A stretch of DNA of 64,000 nucleotides from Agromyces albus (GTDB lineage Bacteria; Actinomycetota; Actinomycetes; Actinomycetales; Microbacteriaceae), in NCBI RefSeq assembly GCF_030815405.1, contig NZ_JAUSWX010000001.1, forward strand, positions 3,534,001 to 3,598,000, in the 5' to 3' direction. The notes under the pieces were generated by a model, which was given only the letters and a program-made list of their open reading frames with translations, was not told where the DNA came from and did not search any database. How positions within the stretch are numbered: position 1 is the first letter of the stretch; the number at the start of each line of letters is the position of its first letter. Below are positions 16,974 to 26,568 of the stretch, piece after piece. Made by a program: the position numbers and the translations under genes.

Positions 16974-18160
16974 GTCCCCGGCGTCAAAGCTCCTCGAGCA
17001 CCCCGCCGCAGATTCGACCAGGCCCACGACCAGTCGTGTGCGATCGCGTGCGCCCGGGCGCGTTCCGACATCCGCCGCCTCGCCTCCGCATCATCGGCGA
17101 GCATGGCGATCGCCTCGGCGAGCGCCGCCGGGTCGTCCGGTTCGACCAGCAGGCCGGCCGACCCGACAACGTCCGGCAGCCCGCCCACGCGACTGACGAT
17201 CACCGGGAGTCCGGTGGCGAGACCTTCGGCGGCGGTGAGACCGCTCGGCTCTTCCCAGCGAGACGGCACCACGAGCAGGTCTGCGCCACGAAGCAGGGAA
17301 GGCAGTGCCATCCGGTCGACGAACGGTTCGAAGCGAATGCGGGCGCCCGACGCGGCCATTGCCTCATCGGCGAGCCCGCGCAACTCGTGTTCATACGGCG
17401 ACAACGGGGAATCGCTGGCGAACCCCTGGCTCCCCACCAGCAGGAACTCGAGATCGCGACGCCCGAGGTGCTTCGCGGCCCGAATCAGCACGTCGGGCCC
17501 CTTCTCGGCGACCATTCGGCCCACGAACACGACGCGCAGCCTCGCATCAGGGGTGACGGATGCCGCGCCCTCACCATTCGCCGCGGGTGTGAACCACTCG
17601 CAGTCGATGCCGTTGCGTACGACCCGAACCCGTTCGGCGAGTCGCCTGGGGAGCGCGGCCCGCGTGCGGTCGGCCAGCGACTCGCTGACGCAGACGATCG
17701 CCGCAACGGTGTCGAGCATGCGACCGGAGTCGAAGCGCGAGTAGGTGCGCAGGAGGTCGTTGTGTGCGTACAGCACGACCCGATGCTCCGTGTCACGCAG
17801 CAGCCAGGGGAGAACAGGGGCGTTGTGCGCGAGCACGAACGCGGGCTCTCGCGTGCGGATCTCTTGCGCGACGGGCGCGTAGTACCGTGCCACAGCTGTG
17901 CGCGGGAGGCCCACCCGACCCCGAGCAAGGTCGATCACGCGCTCACGTCGTGTAGGGCTGTTTGCACCCGAGTACTCGATGATGGCCGCGCTGTCGTATC
18001 GTGGCCGCATTGTCGTGCGGTCGAGCACCACGAACTGCCGAAACGGCGCATCGGCGCGCACCGCCGCAGCGGCGAGTCCGTCGACCACGGTAGGAATCGC
18101 CGATCCGGTGCGGGGCGAGAAGTGGTCGCCGGGGGTGATGGCGTGAAATACGTCGGTCAC
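16745..18160 (-). CDS. GT4 family glycosyltransferase with probable 3' frameshift
   Basis: 471-residue open frame. Residues about 1-390 are a GT4 glycosyltransferase: VVRNGIDCEWFTP, FVGRMVAEKGPDVLI, and SRWEEPSGLTAAEGLATGLPVIVS. After WSNLRRG the frame runs on for some 80 low-complexity residues antisense to the neighbouring gene. In the next frame the sequence reads GGVLEEL and stops at 16984. One extra base in the C4 run at 17001-17004 would give that natural end, so the true gene is probably 16984-18160. Transcribed with the Tat protein and HPr-kinase-like genes upstream. Confidence 0.8.
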   Translation of the reverse strand: MTDVFHAITPGDHFSPRTGSAIPTVVDGLAAAAVRADAPFRQFVVLDRTTMRPRYDSAAIIEYSGANSPTRRERVIDLARGRVGLPRTAVARYYAPVAQEIRTREPAFVLAHNAPVLPWLLRDTEHRVVLYAHNDLLRTYSRFDSGRMLDTVAAIVCVSESLADRTRAALPRRLAERVRVVRNGIDCEWFTPAANGEGAASVTPDARLRVVFVGRMVAEKGPDVLIRAAKHLGRRDLEFLLVGSQGFASDSPLSPYEHELRGLADEAMAASGARIRFEPFVDRMALPSLLRGADLLVVPSRWEEPSGLTAAEGLATGLPVIVSRVGGLPDVVGSAGLLVEPDDPAALAEAIAMLADDAEARRRMSERARAHAIAHDWSWAWSNLRRGARGALTPGTYPRETSRPRSTAAIAAARSLQSATAPSAPAGKRDGAGTAAATAAANASPEAIMMRGSSSSRKPATAVETTGLPTA

Positions 18161-18331
18161 GAGCGCCCGGCCGTTCTCCGCATGTGGCCGATGCTAGCCA
18201 GCGCTGGGGTTCTCAACACGACAGCACGAAGCCCGGTCGAACATGCCATCGCTCGGTCCGTCGGATGTGCCCCGTAACCGCAGAGACCCGGCGAGCCGAG
18301 CGGCCCACCGGTCTCTGCCATCGCAGCCGAA

Positions 18332-18874
18332 CTATGCTTCGCTGACGATGCAGTCCTGCTCGCTGTCCGAGAACGCCGTGCAGGATGCTCCCTGGATCGG
18401 GGGTGAAGCGTTCGCATCCGTGCTCACCTGCTGTACGGGACCGCCATCCACCGTGTAGCTGATGATGAGCTGGCCGTTCGCACTGGTGGCGGCGTTCTGA
18501 GTGAGGAGTGCTACATCGAAGGTGCTGTTCGCCGCCACAGTGAACGTATTCGTTCCCAGGTCTGTACAGGGGTCGAGACGGATGACGCCGACGTTACCGA
18601 GATCGTCGCCATCCAGGGTCATGTCGACGATCGTGACGGTGATCGCGGTGTTCGTCGTGTTGGAGATGGTTGCCCTGAACGCGTATCCCTTGAACACGGC
18701 GTTTTGCGAGGCGCCCGGCAGCTTGCAGCCTGCGCCGGTGACCGTGATGACGCCGGGCGACGCCGCGTAGGCAGGCGTCGGGACGGCGAGCGCAACCGCA
18801 GGAACGGACCACGCCATCGCCTTCGCGACCGTGCGGCGGCTGACGCCAGGCTTCGGTTCTTCGAGGTCACTCAT
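18332..18874 (-). CDS. Tat-exported protein of unknown function
   Basis: 180 residues. The N-terminus carries a twin-arginine signal, SRRTVAKAMAW, a hydrophobic segment and an Ala-rich cleavage site near PAYAAS. The mature ~140 residues contain three cysteine-bearing stretches (AGCKLPG, DPCTDLG, ASCTAF) and alternating Thr/Val strands, suggesting a small beta-sandwich. No catalytic motif was recognised. It lies between an HPr-kinase-like gene and a glycosyltransferase on the same strand, so a cell-surface role beside the glycan is a guess. Confidence 0.78.
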   Translation of the reverse strand: MSDLEEPKPGVSRRTVAKAMAWSVPAVALAVPTPAYAASPGVITVTGAGCKLPGASQNAVFKGYAFRATISNTTNTAITVTIVDMTLDGDDLGNVGVIRLDPCTDLGTNTFTVAANSTFDVALLTQNAATSANGQLIISYTVDGGPVQQVSTDANASPPIQGASCTAFSDSEQDCIVSEA

Positions 18875-18976
18875 GATAGTGCCTTCCTGTGCGGTGGGTA
18901 TGGCCGCAGTTCGGGTTACTCAGCCAACTCTAAAGGTTCGTCGAGCGCTATATCACCCCTCATTCGGGGGACCGGC

Positions 18977-20128
18977 TCACGTGCGGACGAGGATCCTTTT
19001 CTCCACCATGCTTTGCACGGCGTCGGAAATGACCACGGCGGCGTCAATGCCGGAAGGGGGGTCAGGAAGCTCTCGCAACGCGATCTCTTGGAACTCCGCT
19101 TCGGTGAGGCCATCGGCAGCAAGCCACAGGGTCGGGCCGACGCCGGCGAGGACGACCGCACTACCCGACACCAACACGATCAGCGAGTCATCGACAATTA
19201 GAGCATCGATATACGTCGCCCGCCAGAACGCGCCGGGTCGCTCGGCCAGTGAAGGATCAGACCGCCTCTCTGCAGCTCCCGAGAAGCAGTCGCACTCGCG
19301 TTCGGACATCCTCGCGACATCCGTGAGCACTGGCGCATCGTCGTCGATCTCCCGGAGCACGCCATCGATGAGCGGGGGCAGCGACGCTGCCTCGGAATAT
19401 ACGACTCGGCGCACTCCGCCGGTCGAGAGTATCGCCTCGAGGAGGGTCCGGAGCGGGCGCTCGAGCGCCGACAGGTAACTCGTCTGCGGAATGAGTTCGG
19501 ACAGCGCCTCGATGATCGGCACCGATTCCACGAACGGCTGCTCAATGTCCGGCCGCCGGTCGAGCAGCACGATCGCCGCGAGGCGCAGGCCGTCGGCTGG
19601 CGCAGCACGGAGGCCGAGTGTCGAAGCAGGCTCCGTGACCTTCACCCCAGGCCACGACCCGATCGAAAGCGGCTTGGGATACGTTATGACCGAACCGTCG
19701 GCGCGCACCGCCAGCGTTTCGTCGGTCACGTAGCCGTAGATGCGGCCGAGCGTCTGGGAGGCAGTGGTCTTCCCACGGCCTGATGGCCCGACGAAGCCGA
19801 TCACGCGCCCGTCATCGAGGGCCACGGCGCTTGCGTGGAGCATGAGCGCCTCGCCCCGAAGCCCACCGATGGCCCCGATCGTGACGTCCGAGCTGATTCG
19901 CTGGGCGAGCGCCTCGGCCGAGTCCGCGCGCACCGAGTACGAACCGTGGGATGAATCTGAGTGGTCGCCCAGGCCGGCGCGGACGACGAGGTCGGGCTCG
20001 CCGGCTCCGTCGTGGGTGAGGTCGACCCAGTGCGCCTTGATCGACTCCTGGTCGGCGGCACTCAACGAGTCATCAAGCTCGATGCGCACCCTGCTCTCCA
20101 GTGCACGCACGTCGAAGGCTGTTGGCAT
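18977..20128 (-). CDS. HPr-kinase-like P-loop protein
   Basis: 383 residues. The central part resembles the HprK/P C-terminal kinase fold: ALMLHASAVALDDGRVIGF then Walker A GPSGRGKTT at 114-122. This is the form found in HprK-related kinases of peptide- and glycan-modification loci, not the PTS regulator, since no HPr or full HprK N-domain is visible. Start chosen at MPTAFDV (20128), because the longer frame runs into the divergent gene's leader. In lasso peptide clusters a relative phosphorylates the peptide C-terminus. Here the PqqD and nucleotidyltransferase partners lie 12 kb away in the same locus. Substrate unknown. Confidence 0.75.
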   Translation of the reverse strand: MPTAFDVRALESRVRIELDDSLSAADQESIKAHWVDLTHDGAGEPDLVVRAGLGDHSDSSHGSYSVRADSAEALAQRISSDVTIGAIGGLRGEALMLHASAVALDDGRVIGFVGPSGRGKTTASQTLGRIYGYVTDETLAVRADGSVITYPKPLSIGSWPGVKVTEPASTLGLRAAPADGLRLAAIVLLDRRPDIEQPFVESVPIIEALSELIPQTSYLSALERPLRTLLEAILSTGGVRRVVYSEAASLPPLIDGVLREIDDDAPVLTDVARMSERECDCFSGAAERRSDPSLAERPGAFWRATYIDALIVDDSLIVLVSGSAVVLAGVGPTLWLAADGLTEAEFQEIALRELPDPPSGIDAAVVISDAVQSMVEKRILVRT

Positions 20129-20232
20129 ACCACGGAGCCTACCCGCCCCCACGCCTCTTTCAGCCTCGATCGGAGGCCCAGAAGGGGGGACGGCGCACGC
20201 CGAACTCAGGACTCCTCTACTCTGGGAATCCA

Positions 20233-21357
20233 ATGGCTGCTGCAGCCCAACCCGTTCGGCTTCGGACCAGGTCGGAGGTGAGCACCATCGGACTTGATCC
20301 GACGCACCCACGGTTGACCATCGTGACGATGGCGACCGAGACTCCGATGGGTGCGCAGATGTACCAGGACCAGGTCACCCGTCGCGCTGCGGCCGGGTTG
20401 CAATCTGTGGACGATCGCGCTTGGAATGTCCGCCGCCTCGTCGTGCGTTCATTGCGGTCCAAGCTTCCTGGTGACCGGCGATTTCCGGTCGCACGGGTAT
20501 CGTCGGCGTCGCCAGCGGTACGACGGGCGCTCGGAAGGCTGTTGTACGGCCGCAACACGGTCACGCACCGGATGAACCTCGAACTCCCGCCCGCCCCTGG
20601 GATGGACGTGATCACAATTCACGATGTCGTCGCGTGGCGATTCCCCGATGAATCGCTGCCGGTGCCCGCGGCGATCGAGGAAGCGCGGCGAGCGGCGGCG
20701 GTGATCTGCGTCTCGGAGTTCAGCGCGCGCGAGGCCGTCGAGTTGCTGGGGATCACGGAGCCGCACGTGGTGCACAACGGCGTCGAGGATCGGTTCTTCG
20801 ACGCCGACCCGCTGCCCATCGACACCCGTCGATCGCTCGGAATACCCGAAGAGTACGTGCTGCACGCCGGCGGCGCATCCCGCCGGAAGAACCTCGAGGC
20901 ACTGGCCGAGGCCTGGCCGCTGGTGCATCGAGAACGACCCGGCCTCAGTCTCGTGCTCGCCGGTCCGCCGCATCGACGTCGCAATGAACTCTTCGACGGT
21001 ATGCCGGGTGTCGTTTTGACGGGGCGCCTGCCTGATGAGGTCATGCCCGGCGTCGTCGCAGCCGCGGGCGCCGTCGTCGTTCCCTCGCTGTACGAGGGAT
21101 TCGGCCTGCCCGCGCTCGAGGCGATGGCCGCGAACGTGCCGGTCGTCGCCGCGGCGACGAGCTCGCTGCCCGAGGTCGTGGGGGGCACCGGCATCCTCGT
21201 CGACCCGACCGGTGCGGGAATTGCGGGCGGCCTGCTCGAGGCGACCCGCGGGGACGCGACCGGTGCCCTTGTCCGGGCGGCGCGTGAACGAGCCGCCCGC
21301 TTCACGTGGGAACGGTGCGCCGAGGAGCACGCCCGCGTGTGGGCGTCGCTGGCATGA
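20233..21357 (+). CDS. GT4 family glycosyltransferase
   Basis: 374-residue GT-B protein, similar to mannosyl/rhamnosyl transferases. Seen: DVITIHDVVAWRFPDE, ICVSEFSAREAV, HNGVEDRF, LHAGGASRRKNLEAL and PSLYEGFGLPALEAMAANVPVVA with the EGFGLP donor motif. Start is uncertain: ATG at 20233 has no clear ribosome site, and GTG at 20278 follows GGAG too closely. The conserved domain begins near LTIVTMATE. Divergent from the HPr-kinase-like gene. Confidence 0.85.
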   Translation: MAAAAQPVRLRTRSEVSTIGLDPTHPRLTIVTMATETPMGAQMYQDQVTRRAAAGLQSVDDRAWNVRRLVVRSLRSKLPGDRRFPVARVSSASPAVRRALGRLLYGRNTVTHRMNLELPPAPGMDVITIHDVVAWRFPDESLPVPAAIEEARRAAAVICVSEFSAREAVELLGITEPHVVHNGVEDRFFDADPLPIDTRRSLGIPEEYVLHAGGASRRKNLEALAEAWPLVHRERPGLSLVLAGPPHRRRNELFDGMPGVVLTGRLPDEVMPGVVAAAGAVVVPSLYEGFGLPALEAMAANVPVVAAATSSLPEVVGGTGILVDPTGAGIAGGLLEATRGDATGALVRAARERAARFTWERCAEEHARVWASLA

Positions 21358-21363
21358 CCACGG

Positions 21364-22269
21364 TCATGCGCGACCCGCGAGCAACCGGAGCACGTCTCTC
21401 GGGAACCGGCCGGGCGAAGCCAGCACCTCAGGCAGCAAAGCCGCCGAGGCTTCGAGCGCATTGCAGGACGCCTCGACGGTCTCCCGCGGCGCAGCAGTCG
21501 CCGATGCGAGCATCTCTGCGAGCGAAATCCCGAGCCCGAATCGAACGAACCGCGACATGCCGGGCGTGACCACCGACTCGTAGTCGTGGAACTTGAAGGC
21601 GCCGCCGCTGAGCGGTGGATCGAGCGTGGTCCAAACGGCAGGGATCCCGTACGCATCGGCCGTGACCAGTCCGTGCAGGGACGTGGTGATGACGACACCG
21701 CTGGCCGCGATCTCGCGAACCACGCGTTCCGCAGACTGATGCACATTCACCATACGCACGCGCTGGCCGGCCGACTCGGCGAGCGCGAGGAACGGCACGT
21801 GCGATCGGTGGTGGCCGTGCGGCACGAGCACGACGTCCCATCGCTGCTCCGGCCGCGGCCGGTGACGCGCCACGAGGATCCCCGGGTCGCCGAGCGCAAC
21901 CACGTCGGGTGCGCCGATCAGTTCTCGCGTCAGGTGTCCGCGCACCGCGAGCACCCGCGCCCGCGGCAGCGGGTGCGGCTCTCCATGCAAGAGGCCGCTT
22001 CCCCAGACGACGCCGTCCCAGTCGGCTGGCAGAAACTCCAGGATGCTCCCCACGCCCGCGAGCCGCGCACGGGAGGCGACCCGGTGGATCGGCAATACCC
22101 CGTAATTGGGGAGGAGCCACGGCGTGAGGTCGTCACCGAAGTTCGGATGACCGTCCCACCAGTGCGTGGGCACCACGATGCCGCCACGCCACATCGGGCG
22201 TCGGGTGGTGGCGACTGCAGCGCGCCTCAACTGCCGGAGTCGTCTCGTGAGTGCCCCGGAGTAGCTCAT
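21364..22269 (-). CDS. Polysaccharide pyruvyl transferase family protein
   Basis: 301 residues, PF04230-type. Family marks: an N-terminal HPNFGDDLTPWLLP block, VWGSGLLHG, ALGDPGILV, and the C-terminal ITTSLHGLVTADAYGIPAVW that forms part of the active site. Such enzymes transfer pyruvate from phosphoenolpyruvate as a ketal onto a sugar, giving the polymer negative charge. The ATG overlaps the stop of the upstream glycosyltransferase gene (ATGA), so the two are co-translated. Confidence 0.85.
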   Translation of the reverse strand: MSYSGALTRRLRQLRRAAVATTRRPMWRGGIVVPTHWWDGHPNFGDDLTPWLLPNYGVLPIHRVASRARLAGVGSILEFLPADWDGVVWGSGLLHGEPHPLPRARVLAVRGHLTRELIGAPDVVALGDPGILVARHRPRPEQRWDVVLVPHGHHRSHVPFLALAESAGQRVRMVNVHQSAERVVREIAASGVVITTSLHGLVTADAYGIPAVWTTLDPPLSGGAFKFHDYESVVTPGMSRFVRFGLGISLAEMLASATAAPRETVEASCNALEASAALLPEVLASPGRFPRDVLRLLAGRA

Positions 22270-23456
22270 GCCGCGGCCCCGTCTCTGAGGGGTATCGCGG
22301 CGTACAGTTCCTCGTACGCGCGCGCCACGCGCACCCACGTGAACTCGCCGACCCGCGTGCGACCGGCGGCGGCGAGTTGCACCCGGAAACGCTCGTCGGC
22401 GCTCACGCGCGAGAGCGCACTACCGAGCGCGACCGGGTCCTCGGGGTCGACCAGGATCGCGTCGACCCCGTCGCGCACAAACTCGGACGCGCCTCCCCGG
22501 TTCGTCATGACCAGCGGCGCCCCACTGCGCCACGCCTCGAGCGCCACGATGCCGAACGCTTCCATGCGGCTCGGAACGACCACGGCGAGCGCGACCGACA
22601 TCGCGCCGGCGACTGCCGCGGCATCCAGTCGGCCCGCGAACTCGACGCGATCTCCGAGGCCGAGCTGCTCCGCCGCCGCCTGCAGGCGATCCCGCTCGGG
22701 TCCATCGCCCGCGATGACCAACCGGATGTCGCGAGCGAGCTCTGCTCGGGCGAATGCGTCGATCAGCAGGTCGAAGCCCTTCATGTGGCCCAAACGCCCA
22801 ACGCCGAGCAGGTACCGACCCTCGGGAGCACCTTCGGGGTCATCCGGAGTTTCGAGGTCAACGCCGTTCGGCACGACTGTGCCGCCGATCAGGCCGTGGC
22901 TCGCCCGCAAATCGTCGATGACGAACTGCGACGGAGCGGTGACCGCTGTCGCCGCGGCCAGGGCGCGCCGCAGAGCGAAGCGGAGCAACGCCGAACGCGA
23001 GAACACCGCGTGATCGTCGGCGACCGTCTCGCCGTGCGACGTGACGATGAGCGGCAGCTTGAAGCGCCGTCCGATCGCGAGCGCGTAGACGCCGTTCGGG
23101 CCGAAGCACTGGACGTGCACGAGGTCGGGCTCGAACCGGCGACGCGCGTCCGCCCAGCGACGCCACGCGGACGGCAGCCGAAGCAGGAACCGGAGTACGG
23201 CGCCCGGCGACGCAGCGGGCAGCGGTGTCGGCAGGTAGCGCACGGTCACGCCTTCCACATCGCGGATGCCGAGCGATTCGCCGCGATCGACTGTCCAGAC
23301 TTCGACATCGACGCCGTCGCTCTTCAGTTGCCGGGCGACTTGGCGCACATGCTCCTCGACCCCGCCGACATACGGTGCGTACGAGGAGCTGACGAGTGCG
23401 ATACGCGGTCGCGCGACGACCGCTGGATCCGCGGTGTCAGGAGCTCCGTGGTCCAC
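22266..23456 (-). CDS. GT4 family glycosyltransferase
   Basis: 396-residue GT-B enzyme. N-terminal SSYAPYVGGVEEHVRQ, the HVQCFGPNGVYAL segment, VVPNGVDLETP, GVGRLGHMKGFDLLI and SRMEAFGIVALEAWRSGAPLV are standard GT4 positions. GTG at 23456 begins three bases after the stop of the tyrosine autokinase gene. It likely builds the same glycan whose length that kinase controls. Confidence 0.9.
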   Translation of the reverse strand: MDHGAPDTADPAVVARPRIALVSSSYAPYVGGVEEHVRQVARQLKSDGVDVEVWTVDRGESLGIRDVEGVTVRYLPTPLPAASPGAVLRFLLRLPSAWRRWADARRRFEPDLVHVQCFGPNGVYALAIGRRFKLPLIVTSHGETVADDHAVFSRSALLRFALRRALAAATAVTAPSQFVIDDLRASHGLIGGTVVPNGVDLETPDDPEGAPEGRYLLGVGRLGHMKGFDLLIDAFARAELARDIRLVIAGDGPERDRLQAAAEQLGLGDRVEFAGRLDAAAVAGAMSVALAVVVPSRMEAFGIVALEAWRSGAPLVMTNRGGASEFVRDGVDAILVDPEDPVALGSALSRVSADERFRVQLAAAGRTRVGEFTWVRVARAYEELYAAIPLRDGAAA

Positions 23457-23459
23457 GCG

Positions 23460-24542
23460 TCACGTGCGGCGCCCACTCCGGCGTGACGGCGCCGCCGGAG
23501 TCTCGGCCACGAGGTCGTCGGAGTCGGAGTCGGCGTCGCGCGACGCCACGGCGGGGGTGGGTTCCTCGGCGGGGAGCGCCTCCCCATCCGCCGATGTCGT
23601 GTAGTCGCGACGGTACTCATACGAGTAGGCCGCCGCGTCGGCTCCGCGCAGCGGCGCCCGGTTCAGCACGATGCCGAGCGCCCGACCGCGCGCTTTGTGC
23701 AAGGTGTCGAGGGCCTTGTCGAGCAGGTCGAAGGTCGTCTTCCGGAGGGTGATCACAACCAGCGCGCCGTCGGCCTGATGGGTCAGCACTGCGCCATCCG
23801 TTACAGGCAGGAGCGGCGGGGCGTCGATGATCACGGTCGCGTGCTTGGTCAGTTCAGCGATCAGCGCGTGCATGCGCTCCGAGCCGAGCACCTCGCTCGG
23901 ATTCGGGGGAACACTGCCTGCCGCGAGCACCAGGAGGTTGCTCGCCTTCGGCGTGTGCTGGAGAACCTCGACGAGAGTTGCCCGGCCCGCGAGTACGTCG
24001 CTGAGCCCGGCGCCGCCGGGCAGCCCCATCGTCTTCGCGACCATCGACCTGCGCAGGTCGCCATCGACAAGCACCACAGGGGACCCACCCGCCGCGAGCG
24101 TGAGCGCGAGGTTGCACGCGATCGTCGACTTGCCGTCGCCAGGAAGCGGACTGGTGACCACGATCGTCTTGGGCGGGTGGTCGACGTCCATGAACTGGAG
24201 GTTGGTGCGCAGCGCACGGAGTGCCTCGGAAACCGCGAAGGTGCCGTTCTTGCCGGTGGACTGGGTCGAAGGTTCGATCAGCCTGGTCTCGTCGTCGAGG
24301 CCCGGCACGATCGGAATCGTGCCGACGACGGCGACGCCGGTGCGCTGCTCGACATCGTCTGCCGCCCGGATGCGCCGATCGGACACCGTGCGGATCATCG
24401 CGAACGCGATGCCGAAGCCGAGACCGAGAATGCCGCCGACCGACACCGCGGTCTGCACGTCGGGAAAGCTCGGTGATGAGGGCAGCGAGGCCACATCGCC
24501 GGGGAAGAACTGTGACGGGGGCGGAGCCCGGGCTGCCGTCAC
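23460..24542 (-). CDS. Tyrosine autokinase, kinase-half open frame
   Basis: The downstream 360-residue frame of the split co-polymerase gene. It retains the second membrane segment, all nucleotide-binding motifs (LPGDGKST, VLVDGDLR, IIDAPP) and the tyrosine-rich tail. Gram-positive systems often have the kinase (CapB/CpsD type) separate from its membrane activator, so the fragment could keep some activity if translated. No good ribosome site precedes its first methionine. Confidence 0.55.
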   Translation of the reverse strand: MTAARAPPPSQFFPGDVASLPSSPSFPDVQTAVSVGGILGLGFGIAFAMIRTVSDRRIRAADDVEQRTGVAVVGTIPIVPGLDDETRLIEPSTQSTGKNGTFAVSEALRALRTNLQFMDVDHPPKTIVVTSPLPGDGKSTIACNLALTLAAGGSPVVLVDGDLRRSMVAKTMGLPGGAGLSDVLAGRATLVEVLQHTPKASNLLVLAAGSVPPNPSEVLGSERMHALIAELTKHATVIIDAPPLLPVTDGAVLTHQADGALVVITLRKTTFDLLDKALDTLHKARGRALGIVLNRAPLRGADAAAYSYEYRRDYTTSADGEALPAEEPTPAVASRDADSDSDDLVAETPAAPSRRSGRRT

Positions 24543-24975
24543 CGTCCAGGCCGTCGATCTCGACCTTCATCGCATCGATCCACGCCTCTGCGAGCGCTCG
24601 GGCAGACTCCGGCGACGGGCCCTGTGCGCTGACCTTGATGAACGTCGTGTCGACGGGGTTCGACACCTCGATCCGCTGCACGAGGGCCTCGGGCGTGGTG
24701 CTCAGACCGAGTTCTTCGATCGCGTGCTCGGCGACCGTGCGCCATCCCGCGATCTCGAGGTAGGTGGCCACTTTGGACCTGGCCAGCGAGTCGCCGAGTG
24801 TCGAGGTGCCGAGATCCTCCACACCGGTCGACGAAACGTAGCCGCTCGCACCCGCGACGTAGACGGGGGTCTGGAGCAGCGTCCAGCCGTATCCCGCGCC
24901 GGCGCCGACGATCGTCATCAGCAGGATGGCGATCCAGTGCCTGCGCAGTCCGCGCAGGTAGTCGCGGAGCTCCAT
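23460..24975 (-). pseudogene. Wzz/BY-kinase tyrosine autokinase split by a frameshift
   Basis: Together the two frames make a normal ~500-residue polysaccharide co-polymerase/tyrosine autokinase. The first frame, from ATG 24975 (MELRDYLRGLRRHW), gives the Wzz domain with one membrane segment and ends in DGDGSPGSAP. The second frame supplies the rest from SQFFPGDVASLP: a second membrane segment, Walker A (LPGDGKST), Walker A' (VVLVDGDLR), and a C-terminal tyrosine cluster YSYEYRRDY. Removing one base from the G5 run at 24517-24521 joins them perfectly. This could be a sequencing error, a recent null mutation or a slippage switch. Only the joined form would regulate chain length. Confidence 0.82.
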
Positions 24976-25076
24976 GCAACCTCCCTGCTGGCCAAGGAGT
25001 TACCGCGGCGCGGCAGACCCTTCCATGGGTAGGGTCCATGGTATGCCAATGGTCCCCGATGTGCGTGCAATCGGGT

Positions 25077-26462
25077 TCATCGACGCCAGCCGACGCCGGC
25101 ACTGAATGGCACGCGCCGGCCGAGGGGCACTCGGGTGACGAGCTCGTCAGGCCCCTCTTTCGTGCTTCGCTCATGATCCATCGCGCCCAGACAGATGCCC
25201 GCGACCACGAATGGAACCGAGACCTGGACGGCAACCCAGAACAGGTCGAACTGCGACTGCACGAAGCGGCTGAGCAGCACCGCGACAGCCAGGGTGCCGA
25301 ACCGCGGGTCGACATGCCAGAGCGCGACGAGCACGCCGATCCACATCACGAGGAACCCGATGAGCCCGACGACCCCCGCGGAGGCGAGAACCTCCAATTC
25401 TGCCTGCGGCGGCTGGTATGGCAGTTCGCCGGGGTTGTACCAGTAGCGGAGTCCGTGCCCGAAGATCGGCGACTCTCGCCAGAAGTGGTACACCTCGCGG
25501 AGCCACTCGACTCGCTGGAACACCGAATTGTGCCGGTTCTGTGATTCGATCTGGTCGACCACCATCGAGATCACGAGCCAGGCCGCGGGGATCAGCAGAA
25601 GGAGTACCAGTCGGGAGCGTCCGGTGGTACTCCGGCGCAGCACCGCGACCACGATGGCGGCCGCCAGGCCGATGAGTGCCTGACGGGACTGTGCCACCAC
25701 GATTCCCGCGGCCATCAGCCCGAACGCGAACCGTGCCCAGCCCTTCGTCCATCCCACCCAGTCGGGGTTGAGGTACGCGATGATCGCTCCGAACGCGAGC
25801 ACCGTTCCGATGAAATTCTTGTGCATCGAGAACGGCCAGCTCGGTGTCGCCGGACCGAAGTTTCCGACCGCATACTGGAATGCGGCCTCCACGACCGTGA
25901 GCATCGCGAATGCGCACGTGGTGAACACGATGAGGGAGAGAGCGAGCCTCGCGTGCCCCGCAGCGCCGAGCGCCCACCCGACGATGAGCGCGCCCGAAAC
26001 GAGTATCCACGCGTGGAACCACTCGATCGTGTTGAGCGCGTATGGGTTCACGACGACGGTGAACAGCGTGGCGAACTGGTATACGAGATTGATCAGCAGC
26101 AGTTGACGCAACGGTTTGCTGTAGGGCCGATGGCCGAGCAATAGTGCCGTGCCGAAGGCAGCCGCGAGCGCGGCATCCGATACTGAGAGGTCGCCCCCGC
26201 CGAGGCCGATGCGCTGGGAGATCAGCAGGCCCGGCATCGCGAACAACGCGATGGCGAGAGGCGTCGATGTGGTGAGAACGGCCGCGATGACCAACGCGCC
26301 GACGACCACGGCGAACGTGGCGCCGCCCACAACCCCGCGCTCGAGGATGAAATACGTGGCCGTGACCGCACCGAAAGCGGCGAGCACCCAGCGCCACGTG
26401 TTCGCCCACAAGTCGGCGATCCGCTCACGCCAGAGTTCTCGGCGCGTGCTCGTCGAAGTCAT
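25077..26462 (-). CDS. O-antigen ligase/polymerase-like membrane protein
   Basis: 461 residues with about ten to twelve hydrophobic segments and a large polar loop around residues 300-345 that contains RVEWLREVYHFWRESPIFGHGLRYW. The GHG within a long extracytoplasmic loop is typical of Wzy/WaaL (O-antigen_lig) proteins. Expected to polymerise or attach lipid-linked repeat units on the outer membrane face. ATG at 26462 with AAGGACC upstream. The longer in-frame extension before it has no ribosome site and no membrane segment. Confidence 0.85.
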   Translation of the reverse strand: MTSTSTRRELWRERIADLWANTWRWVLAAFGAVTATYFILERGVVGGATFAVVVGALVIAAVLTTSTPLAIALFAMPGLLISQRIGLGGGDLSVSDAALAAAFGTALLLGHRPYSKPLRQLLLINLVYQFATLFTVVVNPYALNTIEWFHAWILVSGALIVGWALGAAGHARLALSLIVFTTCAFAMLTVVEAAFQYAVGNFGPATPSWPFSMHKNFIGTVLAFGAIIAYLNPDWVGWTKGWARFAFGLMAAGIVVAQSRQALIGLAAAIVVAVLRRSTTGRSRLVLLLLIPAAWLVISMVVDQIESQNRHNSVFQRVEWLREVYHFWRESPIFGHGLRYWYNPGELPYQPPQAELEVLASAGVVGLIGFLVMWIGVLVALWHVDPRFGTLAVAVLLSRFVQSQFDLFWVAVQVSVPFVVAGICLGAMDHERSTKEGPDELVTRVPLGRRVPFSAGVGWRR

Positions 26463-26568
26463 GCCCGGTCCTTCGGTGTGATTCGGTCCAGTATCGCACC
26501 CCACATGCGGTGCGCCATTAGTCTGACTGAATGGGCATCCCATCCGTCCAGCGGCGCGGTCGACCTCG

